Shown here: piece by piece, positions 10,912 through 22,088 of the stretch
Numbering within the stretch: the first letter of the stretch is position 1
Layout of the letters: each line of letters begins with the position of its first letter
Assembly (NCBI GenBank): GCA_011634665.1
Contig: WAEK01000027.1
Location: forward strand, 1 to 64,000
Direction: 5' to 3'
Source of the DNA: Mortierella sp. BCC40632
Taxonomy: Eukaryota > Mortierellomycota > Mortierellomycetes > Mortierellales > Mortierellaceae
Length of the DNA: 64,000 nucleotides
The notes under the pieces: model-generated
Told to the model about the DNA's origin: nothing
The model's database searches: none
The model's input: only the letters and a program-made list of their open reading frames with translations
Made by a program: the position numbers and the translations under genes

Positions 10912-10960
10912 TCTGTTAGGGATGCAATGGAGGCTCCCTGCGGTATGCAGGGTAGACTAG
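10912..10960 (+). other. Repeated 3' segment with hairpin downstream of Fanzor-like copy 1
   Basis: The segment contains CCCTGC-GGTAT-GCAGGG (10936-10952), a 6-bp stem. Almost the same sequence, including CTGTTAG, GATGC and GGCTCCCTGCGGTATGCA, occurs inverted at 31342-31402. Copy 2 has a comparable hairpin at 15479-15496 after its frame. TnpB/Fanzor elements encode their guide RNA around the 3' end of the gene, so this could be a guide-RNA or element-end relic. That is inference. Confidence 0.35.
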
Positions 10961-10964
10961 ACTA

Positions 10965-11768
10965 AAGTGCATCCAAAATTCGATCAATGATTTTTTTAGA
11001 TGGAATCATTCCGCATTTACTCCTCAGTTCATGAGTCATTCCTCATGTTGATTCGTAGAGAAGATCTGCTTTGCATACTTATGTGGTTCCAACTACAAAG
11101 GTCCACTCCAGGTATTGTAGCCATTCTCCAATCGAGCAACATAGTCAAAAGTACTAACAAAATTTTACACGGGTTTAGTACAGGGTTTTTAGTCTTTGTT
11201 CACGGGCTGATAGTTCGAATGAACAAACAACCATGTCCCGGCTGGGTACGTAGAAGGAGTTGTCCAAGCAATGATTACAGCCTGCATAAATTTCAATGGC
11301 TGCGTGGATATCTGTCACGATTTCTCTCGCTCTGAAGAACGTCCACTTTGAGAATTTTTTGCAACTTTTAGCCTATTTGTGAAAAAGGTGCCTGGCCATG
11401 GTTATTGATTTGACCGCCTAAAAGACATACTGAAATAGTCATAATGATAGATTGTGATGTCTATTGACTGACGTACTCTGTGTATCTAGGGTTTTTTCCC
11501 AACTTCAATGGATTCGAAACTATCAGCCCATGAACAAAGACTAAAAACCCTGTACTAAACCCGTGTAAAATTTTGTTAGTACTTTTGACTATGTTGCTCG
11601 ATTGGAGAATGGCTACAATACCTGGAGTGGACCTTTGTAGTTGGAACCACATAAGTATGCAAAGCAGATCTTCTCTACGAATCAACATGAGGAATGACTC
11701 GTGAACTGAGGAGTAAATGCGGAATGATTCCATCTAAAAAAATCATTGATCGAATTTTGGATGCACTT
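10965..11768. mobile_element. Fold-back, non-autonomous Tc1/mariner-related element (804 bp)
   Basis: Two arms of about 256 bp (10965-11220 and 11513-11768) are near-identical inverted copies, separated by about 290 bp of unique sequence. TA flanks both ends (10963-10964 and 11769-11770). The outer 45 bp (AAGTGCATCC ... TCGATCAATGATTTTTTTAGA) resemble the terminal repeat of transposon I. The same 72-residue frame appears in both arms only because they are inverted copies, and it is not a gene. The element encodes no transposase. Confidence 0.9.
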
Positions 11769-11770
11769 TA

Positions 11771-12087
11771 CTCACTTACGCTCATCGTCAGCTTGAGCGC
11801 CGTTTATCACAAACACGCAAACAATTTTCCAAGAAAGAGATAACAACCCTGCCATAGCACATCACCACTGCTCAATACCCCTAACACCTATTAGTATGAA
11901 GTCCTTCTCTTTTAATTGGGCCACTTACAAAGCTAAAAGCCAACATACTTGCCTTCATTTGTTTGTTGACACAAAGGAATGATAATGACCCCTATCCCCT
12001 ACCCCCCAGTCTATCACAGATACCATCCCTCGCTGATGTCACTCGTCCACGATCTCTGATCTTCTCCCACCACCTTCTCATTGTTAG
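11771..12087. other. Short spacer without a gene
   Basis: AT-rich sequence between the fold-back element and transposon II. No coding or repeat signal was recognised. Confidence 0.5.
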
Positions 12088-12089
12088 TA

Positions 12090-13721
12090 CAGTTGGCGCC
12101 AAAATGGTTTCAATGTTTTCAGAAATTTCGCTTTTTCTAATTTTCTCGTTTATTCTTTCTTTCTCTTTCATATTCAATTCTAATAGAAAGGAAAGTCTTA
12201 TCAATGGTGGACCCGAGAAATAAGAAAGCGGGCCTTTATCACTTCACATGAGCGAGCTATGCCGCCTCCAATGTTGTCGTCTCATAGAAACCATTTTGCC
12301 ACTAGTCCGGGAAAATTCTTCAATACCTCGTATTCCCCCCTTTCGCTTTCAACACGGCCTCTACTCTTCGTGGCATCGACTCATAGAGCTTGTCAATCAT
12401 ATCCTGTGGTATCAGCTCCCCATTCCTCCAGCACCATATCCCACAATTCATGAACACTCGTAGGCCGCTTCTCTCGTTGACCAATCTGAACCTTCAGCTT
12501 GTCCCAAACATGCTCGATTGGATTTAAATCTGCTGATTGTGCAGGCCATCGAAGAACCTCAATATCCTGATCCTCCAGGTACTTGGTTGTTGCTTTGGCT
12601 TTGTGTTTGGGGTCGTTGTCGTGCTGAAAAATGAAGTCATTTTTCCGAGATCATAATACTCGAGACTTTCTTTCAATGTTGTGTCGAGAATATTGATGTA
12701 ATCCTCCTTTTTCATAGTTCCTTCATAGATCTGACAGCCATAGCCAAGTCCCTTGGACGTCATACAGCCCCAGAACATCAAGGATCCACCTCCATGCTTG
12801 ACAGTAGGTTGAAGATGAAATGGTTGAACCGGATCGCCTGGCTTAGCCCAGTAATATTGTATCCCGTCCGAGTTCCAGATGTTTATCTTTGTTTCATCTG
12901 AGAATACCACTCGCTTCCAGTCATCGATGGTCCAATTTTATGACCTCTTTGCCCACTCCAACCGCGCTTGCTTGCTTGTGTCGCTTACTAAGGAAAGGCT
13001 TTTTGACTTTTTTTTCTTCGCTTGAAAGCCGATCTCCCTGAGGTTGCGAAGGACTGATCTGTACGAGATAACAGTCCCTTCACCATTGAGGCTCTTGTGG
13101 ACCTGCTTGCCAGTCTTCAACATGCCGGAAAGTAACTTTCTGTTGAGATCATTCTTGGAGCGAGCCGAGAGAATTCTTGGTCTTCCTGTTGGTTGCCTTT
13201 GTAGAGTAGGTAAATGCTTGGTTCGGATCCTTGAAACAGAAGCAGGGCTGACTGATAATCGTCTAGCGACATTCTTGACGGAGTAGCCTGCTTTTAGCTG
13301 GCTTATGATAGAGTTTTTGAGTGTCTTTTTTTTTTTCATGATGGAGGAATATCGACCATTTTCGAGCGATTGCACCCGTATTTTATATCAAACTTGTCAA
13401 GATCTATTCATCTTCTTTTAATCTCTCTGACTGACTGTAGATATAAGACAAACGATTGTGAAAAAAAAAGAGATGAAATAGCAATAAATATAAATGGCGT
13501 GCCCAAGTGGCGAAATGGTTCCAATATCTAGCTTCAACAATTTACCTCATAGCACGCCTTTCTGACAACATATTGAAAATCTGTTTACACTGTCGTGAAC
13601 AAGGCATTCTGGGTATTGTTTTCAATCTAAGCAACAAGGTGCATTTACATATTCTCGATGGGTAGAAAATTGCTAAAATATGAAAATTTGAGAATTATTG
13701 AAACCATTTTGGCGCCCACTG
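12090..13721 (-). mobile_element. Tc1-like transposon II with extra subterminal repeats
   Basis: The ends CAGTTGGCGCCAAAATGG (left) and CCATTTTGGCGCCCACTG (right) are inverted repeats flanked by TA at 12088-12089 and 13722-13723. The length of 1632 bp fits the superfamily. A related motif recurs about 200 bp inside each end in the opposite sense (ATAGAAACCATTTTGCCACT at 12287-12306 and AGTGGCGAAATGGTTCCAAT at 13510-13529), so each end by itself looks like a MITE of about 217 bp. The transposase between them is broken. Confidence 0.85.
12300..13375 (-). pseudogene. Tc1-like transposase (frameshifted)
   Basis: The N-terminal part (12938-13375) has a helix-turn-helix region (LKAGYSVKNVARRLSVSPAS) and a basic RPRILSAR hinge. 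The catalytic domain gives VVFSDETKIN at about 12880-12910 (first Asp), HDNDPKHKAK in a shifted frame near 12610 (second Asp) and SADLNPIEHVWDKLK near 12520 (DE), a DD34E-type triad. There is a frame break near 12935 and another near 12630. It should not make active enzyme. Confidence 0.9.
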
Positions 13722-13723
13722 TA

Positions 13724-14510
13724 TATTCGCTCCACAGTCATCTCTCCTTCCTTCTTTCTACCCTACCCCCCTCCCCTACCACACCTTTCCTGTTACCGAA
13801 AATGTATTCTCTTCTCAACCTCACTTACACTCATCTCAAGATTGATCGCTGTTTGTCATAATCGTTTTCCAAAAAAACCTGTCCAAACCCATCCCCCCCT
13901 CCGTCTCCCCCCTCCCAGCAACACTCACAGTCTCAAGCTCCATCATACATGGGGCAACAGCTGTTCAGTAGGTGAGATATACCACTATTCGATACCACCA
14001 CCAACTATCACTCATCACCCTGCCTTGTTACACTTCTTCATCTTACGGCTAATCGACCTACCCCTGTATGTTTGGGGCACAAAGTAAACGCATTCCATTC
14101 CCCACCCTCCTCCCACCCTATTATCCGTCATACCTATCATCGCTGTTTCTGATCACCACCCATATCCCAACGTCCATACAGCCACTTCTCCAAAGTAGAT
14201 ACGGAAACCCCGCACATCACTCATTCCTTTTGCCCACCACCCCGACCCCTCTTTCCATTCTGCTTTCTACCTAACAACATCAATTCATTCGTATCATCTG
14301 TTGGAGCAGAAGTCTTGAAGGGACATCGGGCAGGTGGAAAAAAAGAGAATAGGGAAGGAAGATATAAGGCGGGTGGAAGAAATAAGAAGGAAGGGAGAGT
14401 GAAGGAGACGACTGACTGTTCAAATCATTCCCCTGAAATAATTGTGACCAGCAGCCTTTCTCCCCCCCCCCCTACCCACAAAGGCCGATAACCGACTAAT
14501 CTTTTTTTTC
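13724..14510. other. Pyrimidine-rich non-coding stretch
   Basis: Long C/T-rich runs (13740-14280), then a purine-rich run (14335-14410) and a C tract (14461-14473). Open frames here reflect base composition. No gene or known repeat was recognised. Confidence 0.5.
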
Positions 14511-14514
14511 AAAT

Positions 14515-15420
14515 AAAAGAGTGCCAAAGACCCATAAGGCACCAGAAGCAAGATCCCGGTACCCATGGTCCTACTGGCTCTCAAGGAACCGCCCTCTTTA
14601 TTTCAAAAAAATTCAAAGGTGACTGGGAAAAAGAAAAAGTGGCTTTCGTAAATCACGACACCGACACTGAGTTCCTTTAAGTAATAGAGAGAAGATTGCG
14701 CGTAGGCGCGAGATGTGACTGCGAAGGTTTGAGAATTCTCTTGGCTGCGAGGCGCTACAAGGACTCTCCGAAGCATTAACAGGCTCTCAAAACAGCTCAG
14801 AATATAGACGAAATCGACAAGGCACATTGCCATCACCGAGGGTCCAGAGAAGTCCTAAAGAGCTTTGAGAACTCCAAGGCGCGGCTGAAAGACTTGCAAA
14901 ACCAACGTCTGGGGTCAAAGTGAACATGGATCAAACTAGCTGCCGTGGAAAGAGAATATGTTCAGGATCACGCACATTCATTACAGGGAGCCACAACAGT
15001 CAAGCAAGGTCACATCCCAATCCATTTGTACGGATCGGCAGGAACCGGAGTTGGTAGTAGGATTCGTGGCACGGTAAGGAGAGGAGTAGGAAGAATGAGA
15101 AAGTAACACATGCAGTACGCCGTTGTTGGAGGGACCAACGGGTACCTCTGTTCGCAGACATGTTCCTGTTGCTTCCAACAGTTTCGGCGTGCTCGATCCC
15201 GGCGTACCGTGAATGACAAAACCAAGGTTGTGAGCCTACACGGGGCGATGAAGTGCCTTAACACACGCTGTGACCCTGTCAAAGCTGGACATACAATCAA
15301 ATCCTGGGACCTGAATGCCGTGATATGCATTGCAATTGCTGGTGGTTCGGTAGCTCTTCAGAGTTCAATCCTCAAGCCCTTCTCGCCCAGTTTTCGACCC
15401 TCAATTAACACCAGTTCTTC
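14515..15420 (+). pseudogene. Decayed Fanzor/TnpB-like nuclease, copy 2 (C-terminal part)
   Basis: This copy keeps more of the diagnostic end than copy 1. In order it shows THGPTGSQ, KLAAVEREYVQDHA, GSAGTGVGSRIRG, HMQYAVVGGTN, then SQTCSCCF, a basic spacer, MKCLNTRC, HTIKSWDLNAVICIAIAGGS. Two Cys pairs followed by (R/W)D-x-NA is the zinc ribbon plus last RuvC motif of TnpB/Fanzor nucleases. Here the usual Arg before the catalytic Asp reads Trp. The last 126 codons (15110-15490) are open, but stops interrupt upstream and the N-terminus is absent. In active relatives an RNA guides DNA cutting. This copy cannot do that. Confidence 0.6.
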
Positions 15421-15464
15421 AGCACTAGGAAAGTCAAATATTTCCTCAACATTTATGTTGCTTG

Positions 15465-15500
15465 ATACAAGGGGGACCCCCGCAGGGTGATGCGGGCAAA
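15465..15500 (+). other. Hairpin downstream of Fanzor-like copy 2
   Basis: GGGGGA is followed by CCCGC, an 8-base loop and GCGGG (15479-15496). Position and shape resemble the hairpin after copy 1 (10936-10952), although the sequences differ. It may be a relic of a guide-RNA scaffold or of the element end. Confidence 0.3.
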
Positions 15501-15766
15501 GTTTGTCAGTTCTATTTATCTGAACTTTCGACCAAAATTTGATCTGGATTTCACTTGACCAAGTTGACTAAGAATGATCTCTAATTCAGACAGCACGATA
15601 AAGCTAAGTAGGAGATACAGGTACGATGAAGCGATTCCTGATACTACCGTTCATGCCAACCGAGCGAATACATGGTTCACTACTTAAACACAACAGATCC
15701 AGTGGTGGAATAAAAGGAGGAAGCAACCCACAACACTTCTCCAAGCAGTGAAGCAAATATTGGAAG

Positions 15767-15810
<44 letters not shown>

Positions 15811-16544
15811 GTTTACCAATGCTGGATATGGATGGAGATAGACCCTCAAGATCCGTTGCATCTATAAAATACGGAAATTGATGCCATTTAGCGGACTCCC
15901 TACAAAGATAGTTTGCTTGAGAGTCTCATGAGAGATGGCGATTTCTTGATAGAGACAGAATTAGACAAGAGTGCTAGAGTTCTAGATTGGGCTAGCCCTT
16001 GGAAGCATAGGAGAATGCATAGGAATATGAGGAGAAAGAGGAGGGAAAAGATGGTGGAGATGGAGGTAGACGACTAAGAGACCCAATAAGATTGTAGTTA
16101 AGTTGCACTTTTCATGTTACAGATCATTTCGGTAGATTAGTAAAGCGAAAGCAATCAAAGCTGTTACTTACTCGCTTACTTGCAGATCTTTCGGAGAGAA
16201 AAAAAACCACTTTCAAAAACTTGATCTGTGCTACTGACAGTGTAATCCATTCTTCTGAGGGGTAGTCAATATCGAATTTTAATTTTCGAATTTTCGAAAA
16301 CGAATCTCAACCAACCATTTTTTTGAATGCTAACCAAAGAAGGGCCTCCACCAACTTTCGGATTTTACGAAATAGTCATCCTAAAATCAAGGCGGTCCAA
16401 TCATTTTTTCGTAAAATAAACATCATTTTTCGATGTTTATTTTGAGATTTTTTTAATTTCCAAGTAAGGTAAGAGAGTATTTTTTGCTGCTTCAAAAAGT
16501 GCGTGAGAGTGGTGGGCTTTTCTTTCCTTCCTTAACTTTTTCCC
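15501..16544. other. Intergenic stretch with a 39-T tract and AT-rich inverted repeats
   Basis: A run of about 39 T begins near 15771. From 16265 to 16470 the DNA is AT-rich with small inverted repeats, for example AAAATAAACATC and GATGTTTATTTT around 16425-16443. The last 100 bp may be the promoter of the disrupted frame at 16545. No gene was recognised. Confidence 0.5.
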
Positions 16545-17055
16545 ATGCCACCCAAACCCAGACGCTCACTCACTCTGCGTAGTGGCAAGATTGTTCATCC
16601 TGCTAGTCCTGTTGCTACTACGAGTCCCTCATTACGAAGGGAAATACCAGAAGCAGGGAAGCAGGTTGATCAAGCCCCATTCACGAATGATGAAATACAC
16701 AACTCGTCGTCTTCTGTCGTCATTGATGAACAAGAGGGGGAAGAAGAAGGAGAGGATGAGCCTCTCGCCCACAAGCGACCGCGAACGAACAATCTGCCCA
16801 GGTCAGGGTTCATTCCTGATGCAGTAGTCCAGCAAAAGCCGCCATTGGTAAAGCCAAACCCAGCTCTTTCTGTACGACCTAAAGCTTATTCCTTCAGGGT
16901 CACACCACCAGTACAAAGACAACAAGTGGAGAGACCCAACCAGCAATCCATCGAAGAACATACTCCTGCCGCTTCCAGCTCCAAAAAACTACAGTTTACT
17001 ATTTTGCCTCCAGCAAAAGTGCTGACTCCTCTTCCAGTCTTGCTGGCGGGGGTAC

Positions 17056-17238
17056 TGCGACAGTGTCCTCTTCAAGCTGCGCCCTTTGCCACTATTTGTG
17101 ACTGTCCAGTTGCCACCACTGCCGCGCCCCCTTCCATTTGCCACCAAACCACTTGTATAAATAGTTAGCTTTCTCATTACTTTAATCTTTAGCAATAAAC
17201 TGCCCAAACCAAAGACTCCCTGGCCTCTGACTGTTGCA
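17056..17238 (+). repeat. 5' LTR of copy C
   Basis: 183 bp from TGCGACAGTG to CTGACTGTTGCA. TATAAATAG near 17155 and AATAAA near 17194 suggest promoter and poly(A) signals. The first gag-frame ATG overlaps the final A of the LTR. Confidence 0.95.
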
Positions 17239-18314
17239 TGGCAGCAAAAAGGTACAATCTCTTTCCACCGACCCCTCTGACACCGACCCCCCCCTCGAAC
17301 CCTGCTGCCCCCTCGGACCCCCACGACTCCAACCCAAGTACCCCAAGATCAAGACCCCCCTTTCCGATTATTTTTTCTTCCCTTTCCATCATGAGCCAAG
17401 AAGCCGACGCCTCCGCCTCCATTCTTCAAGGATTGGCCGCGAATGATCAAGCAAGAACCCTTGCCGCCGTCGTCCTCAAACCGCCCAAGCCCGAGCCCTT
17501 TAGTGGCATTATCGATGCTGAAGAGTGTCTAAATTTTGCCGATAGCTATGAAGAGTATTTCACTGTCTTACAGCTCTCCAAGAATCTTTGGGTTCGGTAC
17601 TTTGTACTTGCCCTCACAAAAGACGCACGCTCTTGGTGGCGCACATCTGAGATCAAGATTGACACCCCCTGGGAGAATTTCCGCGCTTCGTTTATCGCAA
17701 GGTTCACGCCTCCTGATGCTGTCCACGCTGCTCGTTTAAAGTTGGAAAATCTGATCCAAGGAAAAAGAGGCGTCGCTGAATATACAAATGAGTTCAGAAG
17801 ATACCTTCGTCTCATCCCAAAAGGAAGACAAGGACGCTTCACTTTTTTCCGGTTTCTTCGTGGCCTCGATCCAGAAACTTCTAAACAGGTTCGACTACGC
17901 CAACCCAAGACCCTTGAAAAAGCAATCACCGAGGCAACAATCGTCCACGATATCCTCTACCCCTCCAGTTATTTCTCCCACGATAATCACCATGGTCCCT
18001 CTTCCCCTCCGGTTCCAACAGTACTCAAAAAGACCCGATGGCTATGGAAATTGATAACCTCAGGACCGAACTTAACGCCCTTCGTCGACAGTTCTCTTCC
18101 CGCCCCTCATCAACACCCAAACTATCGCCACAAGAACGCGAGCGACTCCGCCAACGAGGAGCTTGCTTCCCGCTGCCGCAAAGATGGACATATGGCTAAC
18201 GAATGTCGCAGTGGAAAACGTTTCAACAACATAGAATCCGAAGAGACCTCTCCCCTCAGCCCGAGCAGGGAAAAGGCCCCAGCAATTAAGATCAGTCCAG
18301 GGCTTGGTTGCTGA
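17238..18314 (+). pseudogene. gag of copy C (two frame changes near its 3' end)
   Basis: The open frame has 358 codons. A likely start is the ATG at 17391 (MSQEADASASILQGLA). The core retrotransposon Gag region covers about 17480-17960 (KPEPFSGIIDAEECL, ARSWWRTSEIKID, EYTNEFRRY, TSKQVRLRQPK). Near 18025 the frame shifts away from the expected DPMAMEIDNLRTEL segment and shifts back near 18172, so the first half of the zinc knuckle is lost from this frame while CRKDGHMANEC remains. Gag would assemble the particle and bind RNA. This version is probably impaired. Confidence 0.85.
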
Positions 18315-18612
18315 AACCCCCCTCCTATCCACCTGGATCAGGGGAGTGTTCCAAGACCAGAGTTAAGTTCTCAAGCGAATAAAAATAAAAAAGTATTCAA
18401 CTCTACTTCGTCCCTCCTCAGAAAAATAATGACAATAATACTCACGACCCAACCAAGGCCCACACAAACATCCATGAACCAATGCCAACGTCGTCAAAGA
18501 CTGAGGAGAAGGCTTGTATTAGTGACAAAGTGGACCTGGACCCACCTGCTCCTGAATTACAGCTAGACCCATCGCCAGAGTCAACACACAAACCGAAGAA
18601 AAAGAAAAAGGA

Positions 18613-21600
18613 TTGGGTCTTCATAGCTTCACTATTGCAAAGGCTCAACAACGACTCCTTACTTTCATCGGCGCAGTCAACAACCACCCTGCAAAGATTT
18701 TAATCGATGGCGGGGCTGAAATGAATGTTATCAGCAAACGATTTTTATCCCAACACTCGATCCCCGTAAAGTCGTGCAACCCCATCCCAGTCCTCCTCCC
18801 TAACGGCTCTTCATCTACGACATCCCACACGGCAACCATTACACTTGCACGCGATAATTACACTGACACGGTAGACACTATCGCTTATGACCTCCAAAAA
18901 TACGACATCATCCTCGGTAAACCCTGGCTCACTGACATCAACCCGAATATCAACTGGCAGACGAACAAACTAGTCTTTGATCACAACGGAAAAAGACAGT
19001 TCACTGGACATGTCGCGGCTTCAAACCCACTTCAGTAACGACAACCTCTGGTGGACTCCTCCTTAGCCACATGCACTTCAACACCATCGCCGCCCTTCCT
19101 GGTAGTGAAGTCTTTATTGCCCTACTCAAAGAAGGAAATGTCAAGCCTGTCACCAACCCCTTGGAAAATGCTGACCCTGAAATCCGAAAAATAGTTATGG
19201 AAGAGTTCCTGATGTATTTCCCGACTCTCCCTGATGGACTCCCACCAGACAGAGGAGATGCAATGCGAATTGAGACCGACCCTACCGCCGATCCACCTGT
19301 CCGACCTGTCATTCGACTTTCAATCGCTGAACTTGATGAACTAAAAAAGCAGTTAGACGACCTGTTGAAAAAAGGGTTCATTAAGCCTAGCACATCACCC
19401 TATGGCGCTCCCGTCCTATTCGTTCGCAAAAAGGAAGGAACCCTCAGAATGTGTGTGGATTACAGAGGTCTCAACCGAATCACCAAAAAGAACCGCCACC
19501 CTCTGCCTCGAATTGACGAGTTGATTGACAGATTCAGAGGTGCCAAGTATTTCTCGAAACTCGACCTCTTATCGGGATACCATCAACAACGAGTCTACGA
19601 ACCGCATACCCACAAAACAGCCTTCCGTTGCCGATATGGACATTATGAATTTAATGTTGTTCCTTTTGGTCTGACAAACGCCCCAGCTTCCTTCTCTTCA
19701 ATGATGCGCACCGTCTTGAACCCTGTCTTGGACGAAATTGTTGTAGCTTACTTAGACGACGTGCTAATCTACTCTAAATCCAAGAAAGAACACCTGGACC
19801 ATCTACGAACAGTTCTCTCTCTCTTCAGGAAGCACGGCCTCTACGCAAAGCTCAGCAAATGTTCATTTCTACAACAACAAACGGAGTTTTGGGACACATT
19901 CTCACCAAGGATGGCATTCAAACAAACGCTGGACTCGTCAAAGCTATCAGAGAATGGCCTCGACCAACAAAGCAAAAGGAAGTTCAACAGTTCATCGGCC
20001 TCGCTCAGTTCTACCATAACTATGTCAACAACTTTGCTCAGATAGCTCTGCCCCTGACATCTCTCTTAGGAGACGACGTCCCCTTCGAATGGAATGACAG
20101 CCATGAGTCAGCCTTTATCGCCCTCAAAAAGCTGTTAGTGAAGCACCAGTCCTCAGGATATTTGACCCTGAATTGACTACATCCGTGGAGACAGATGCAT
20201 CTGGATTTGCTGTGGGAGCTGTCCTATTTCAGATAGACGAAAATGGAGAGTCACGACCAGTCGCCTTCACGTCTCGCAAAATGAACTCAGCAGAAAGGAA
20301 CTATCCAACACATGAGCAGGAACTGTTGGCAGTTGTACATGCCCTGAAAACATGGCGATACTATCTCGATGGAACACATTTCATTGTATACACCGATCAT
20401 GCTACCCTACGACACTTTCCTACACAACCGAAGCTCACCCGTCGCCAAGCTCGTTGGATGGAACTCCTTCAGGAGTACGACTTCACCTTCAAGTACAAGA
20501 AAGGATCGGAAAACATCGTATCAGACGCTCTCTCCCGCCGACCTGACCACTCCCTACCCCAACCTGTCGATTTTAATTCCATGGAAATAGCTCTGGACCG
20601 CGATCTTCGAAAACGACTCATCCTTAGCTACAGAGACGACAGCCGTTTATGGCCTATTTATTACAGCTGCATGAAAGGACAACCACCTCAAGGATATGCT
20701 ATATTCGATGGCCTACTCCACGTACTACGACGAGGCAAATCAGTAATTTGTATCCCCAGGAATGCTGACATCCGCCACTCACTTATCCATGATGCACACG
20801 ACTCAGCCATAGCAGGACACTTTGGGATTCGATAAAACCTACGACAACTTGAGACGCTTTGCATTCTGGCCACAGATAGTCAATGATATCAGGACGTACG
20901 TCAGAACTTGTGAGAGTTGCCAAAGGAACAAACATAGCAATCGTGCACCAACAGGACTCCTCCATCCACTTCCAATCCCAGATCAGCGATGGGAAACAGT
21001 AACAATGGATTTTGTCGTTCAATTACCACGAACAGAGAGAGATTCGATGCAATCACAGTTTTTGTCGACAAACTATCAAAGCAGGCCCACTTTGCACCAA
21101 GTAGAACAACTGACACAGCTGTTGACGTGGCCCATTGCTTCTTCAAAAAATGTCTTCCGACTTCATGGAATGCCAACAACTATTGTGTCAGATCGGGATA
21201 CAAAGTTTACTAGTCAGTTCTGGCAGGAGTTACATCGACTAATGGACACAAGACTAGCCATGTCAACTGCACACCACCCCCAAACAGATGGACAATCAGA
21301 ACGCGCAATCCAAACTCTCACAACGATGCTCCGGTCTGTCATAGATCAACAACAGACAAACTGGGATCTTTCATTACCTTCACTCGAATTTGGATACAAC
21401 AACTCGGTCAACCCAACAACTGGTTACTCTCCCTTCTTTTTGAACATGGGCTACCATCCCCGTATCCCATCCGCTCTACTCCAACCCCAACCGTCTAAAG
21501 CTCCCAAGGTTGAAAGTTTTGTAAGCGACCAGAGCAGGATACTCAAGGAGGCCCAGGATTCTATTCGACTCGCACAGGAAAGGCAGACTTGGAACGCAGA

Positions 21601-22078
21601 CAAACATAGGATCGAGCACAGCTTCAAAGAAGGCGACAAAGTCTTGCTCAACGCGGAACATATCACTATCCCAGCAGACCAAAACAGACCATCAGATAAA
21701 CTGAAGCCGAGATTCATTGGACCCTACACACTCCTTCAGCAATTGTCCCCTGTCACCTTCAAAGTTGAATTACCTCCGACAATGAAAATACACGACGTGT
21801 TCCATGTGGATCGTTTCCGACACTATGAAGAGTCGCCAGAATCACTCGGCCCTCGGACAACAGTACATTCAGAACCAGAGCCTGAAATCATCGATGGAGA
21901 AGAAGAGTTTGAAGTAGACAGTATTCTGGACTATCGGTACTATCGACGGCAGCATCAGTTCCTTATTTTATGGAAGGGCTACTCTCGAGACGAGGCAACA
22001 TGGGAAAAAGTAAAGGATCTTACACATTGCCAGGAAACTGTGGACGAGTACAAGCAGAAACACGACCTAAATTTTTAA
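18613..22078 (+). pseudogene. pol of copy C (PR-RT-RH-IN-chromodomain, frameshifted)
   Basis: The protease motif IDGGAE is near 18705. RT spans about 19260-19990 with YLDD near 19749. RNase H has TDASG near 20195 and YTDHAT near 20390. The integrase zinc region runs about 20790-20935 (H-x-H, CESC), then MDFVV near 21005, SDRDTKF near 21190 and [14 protein letters not shown] near 21280, which hold the D,D,E residues. The chromodomain (FLILWKGYSRDEATWEKV) ends the protein near 22075. Single-base frame changes lie near 19020, 19880, 20125, 20825 and around 21040-21150. The 418-codon last frame (20822-22078) is the longest intact piece. Confidence 0.93.
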
Positions 22079-22088
22079 AAGGGGAAGG

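Noticed and set aside
11000..11335. 111-codon open frame and its inverted twin at 11461-11733
   Set aside because: The identical 72-residue segment on both strands is produced by the fold-back arms and has no protein features.
13499..13560. tRNA-like segment starting GCGTGCCCAAGTGG and ending AGCACGCC
   Set aside because: The outer bases could pair, but no anticodon arm or proper T arm can be drawn and it overlaps the subterminal repeat of a transposon.
18025..18175. Programmed ribosomal frameshifting in gag of copy C
   Set aside because: Two compensating shifts inside gag and further scattered shifts in pol look like mutations, not one recoding site between gag and pol.
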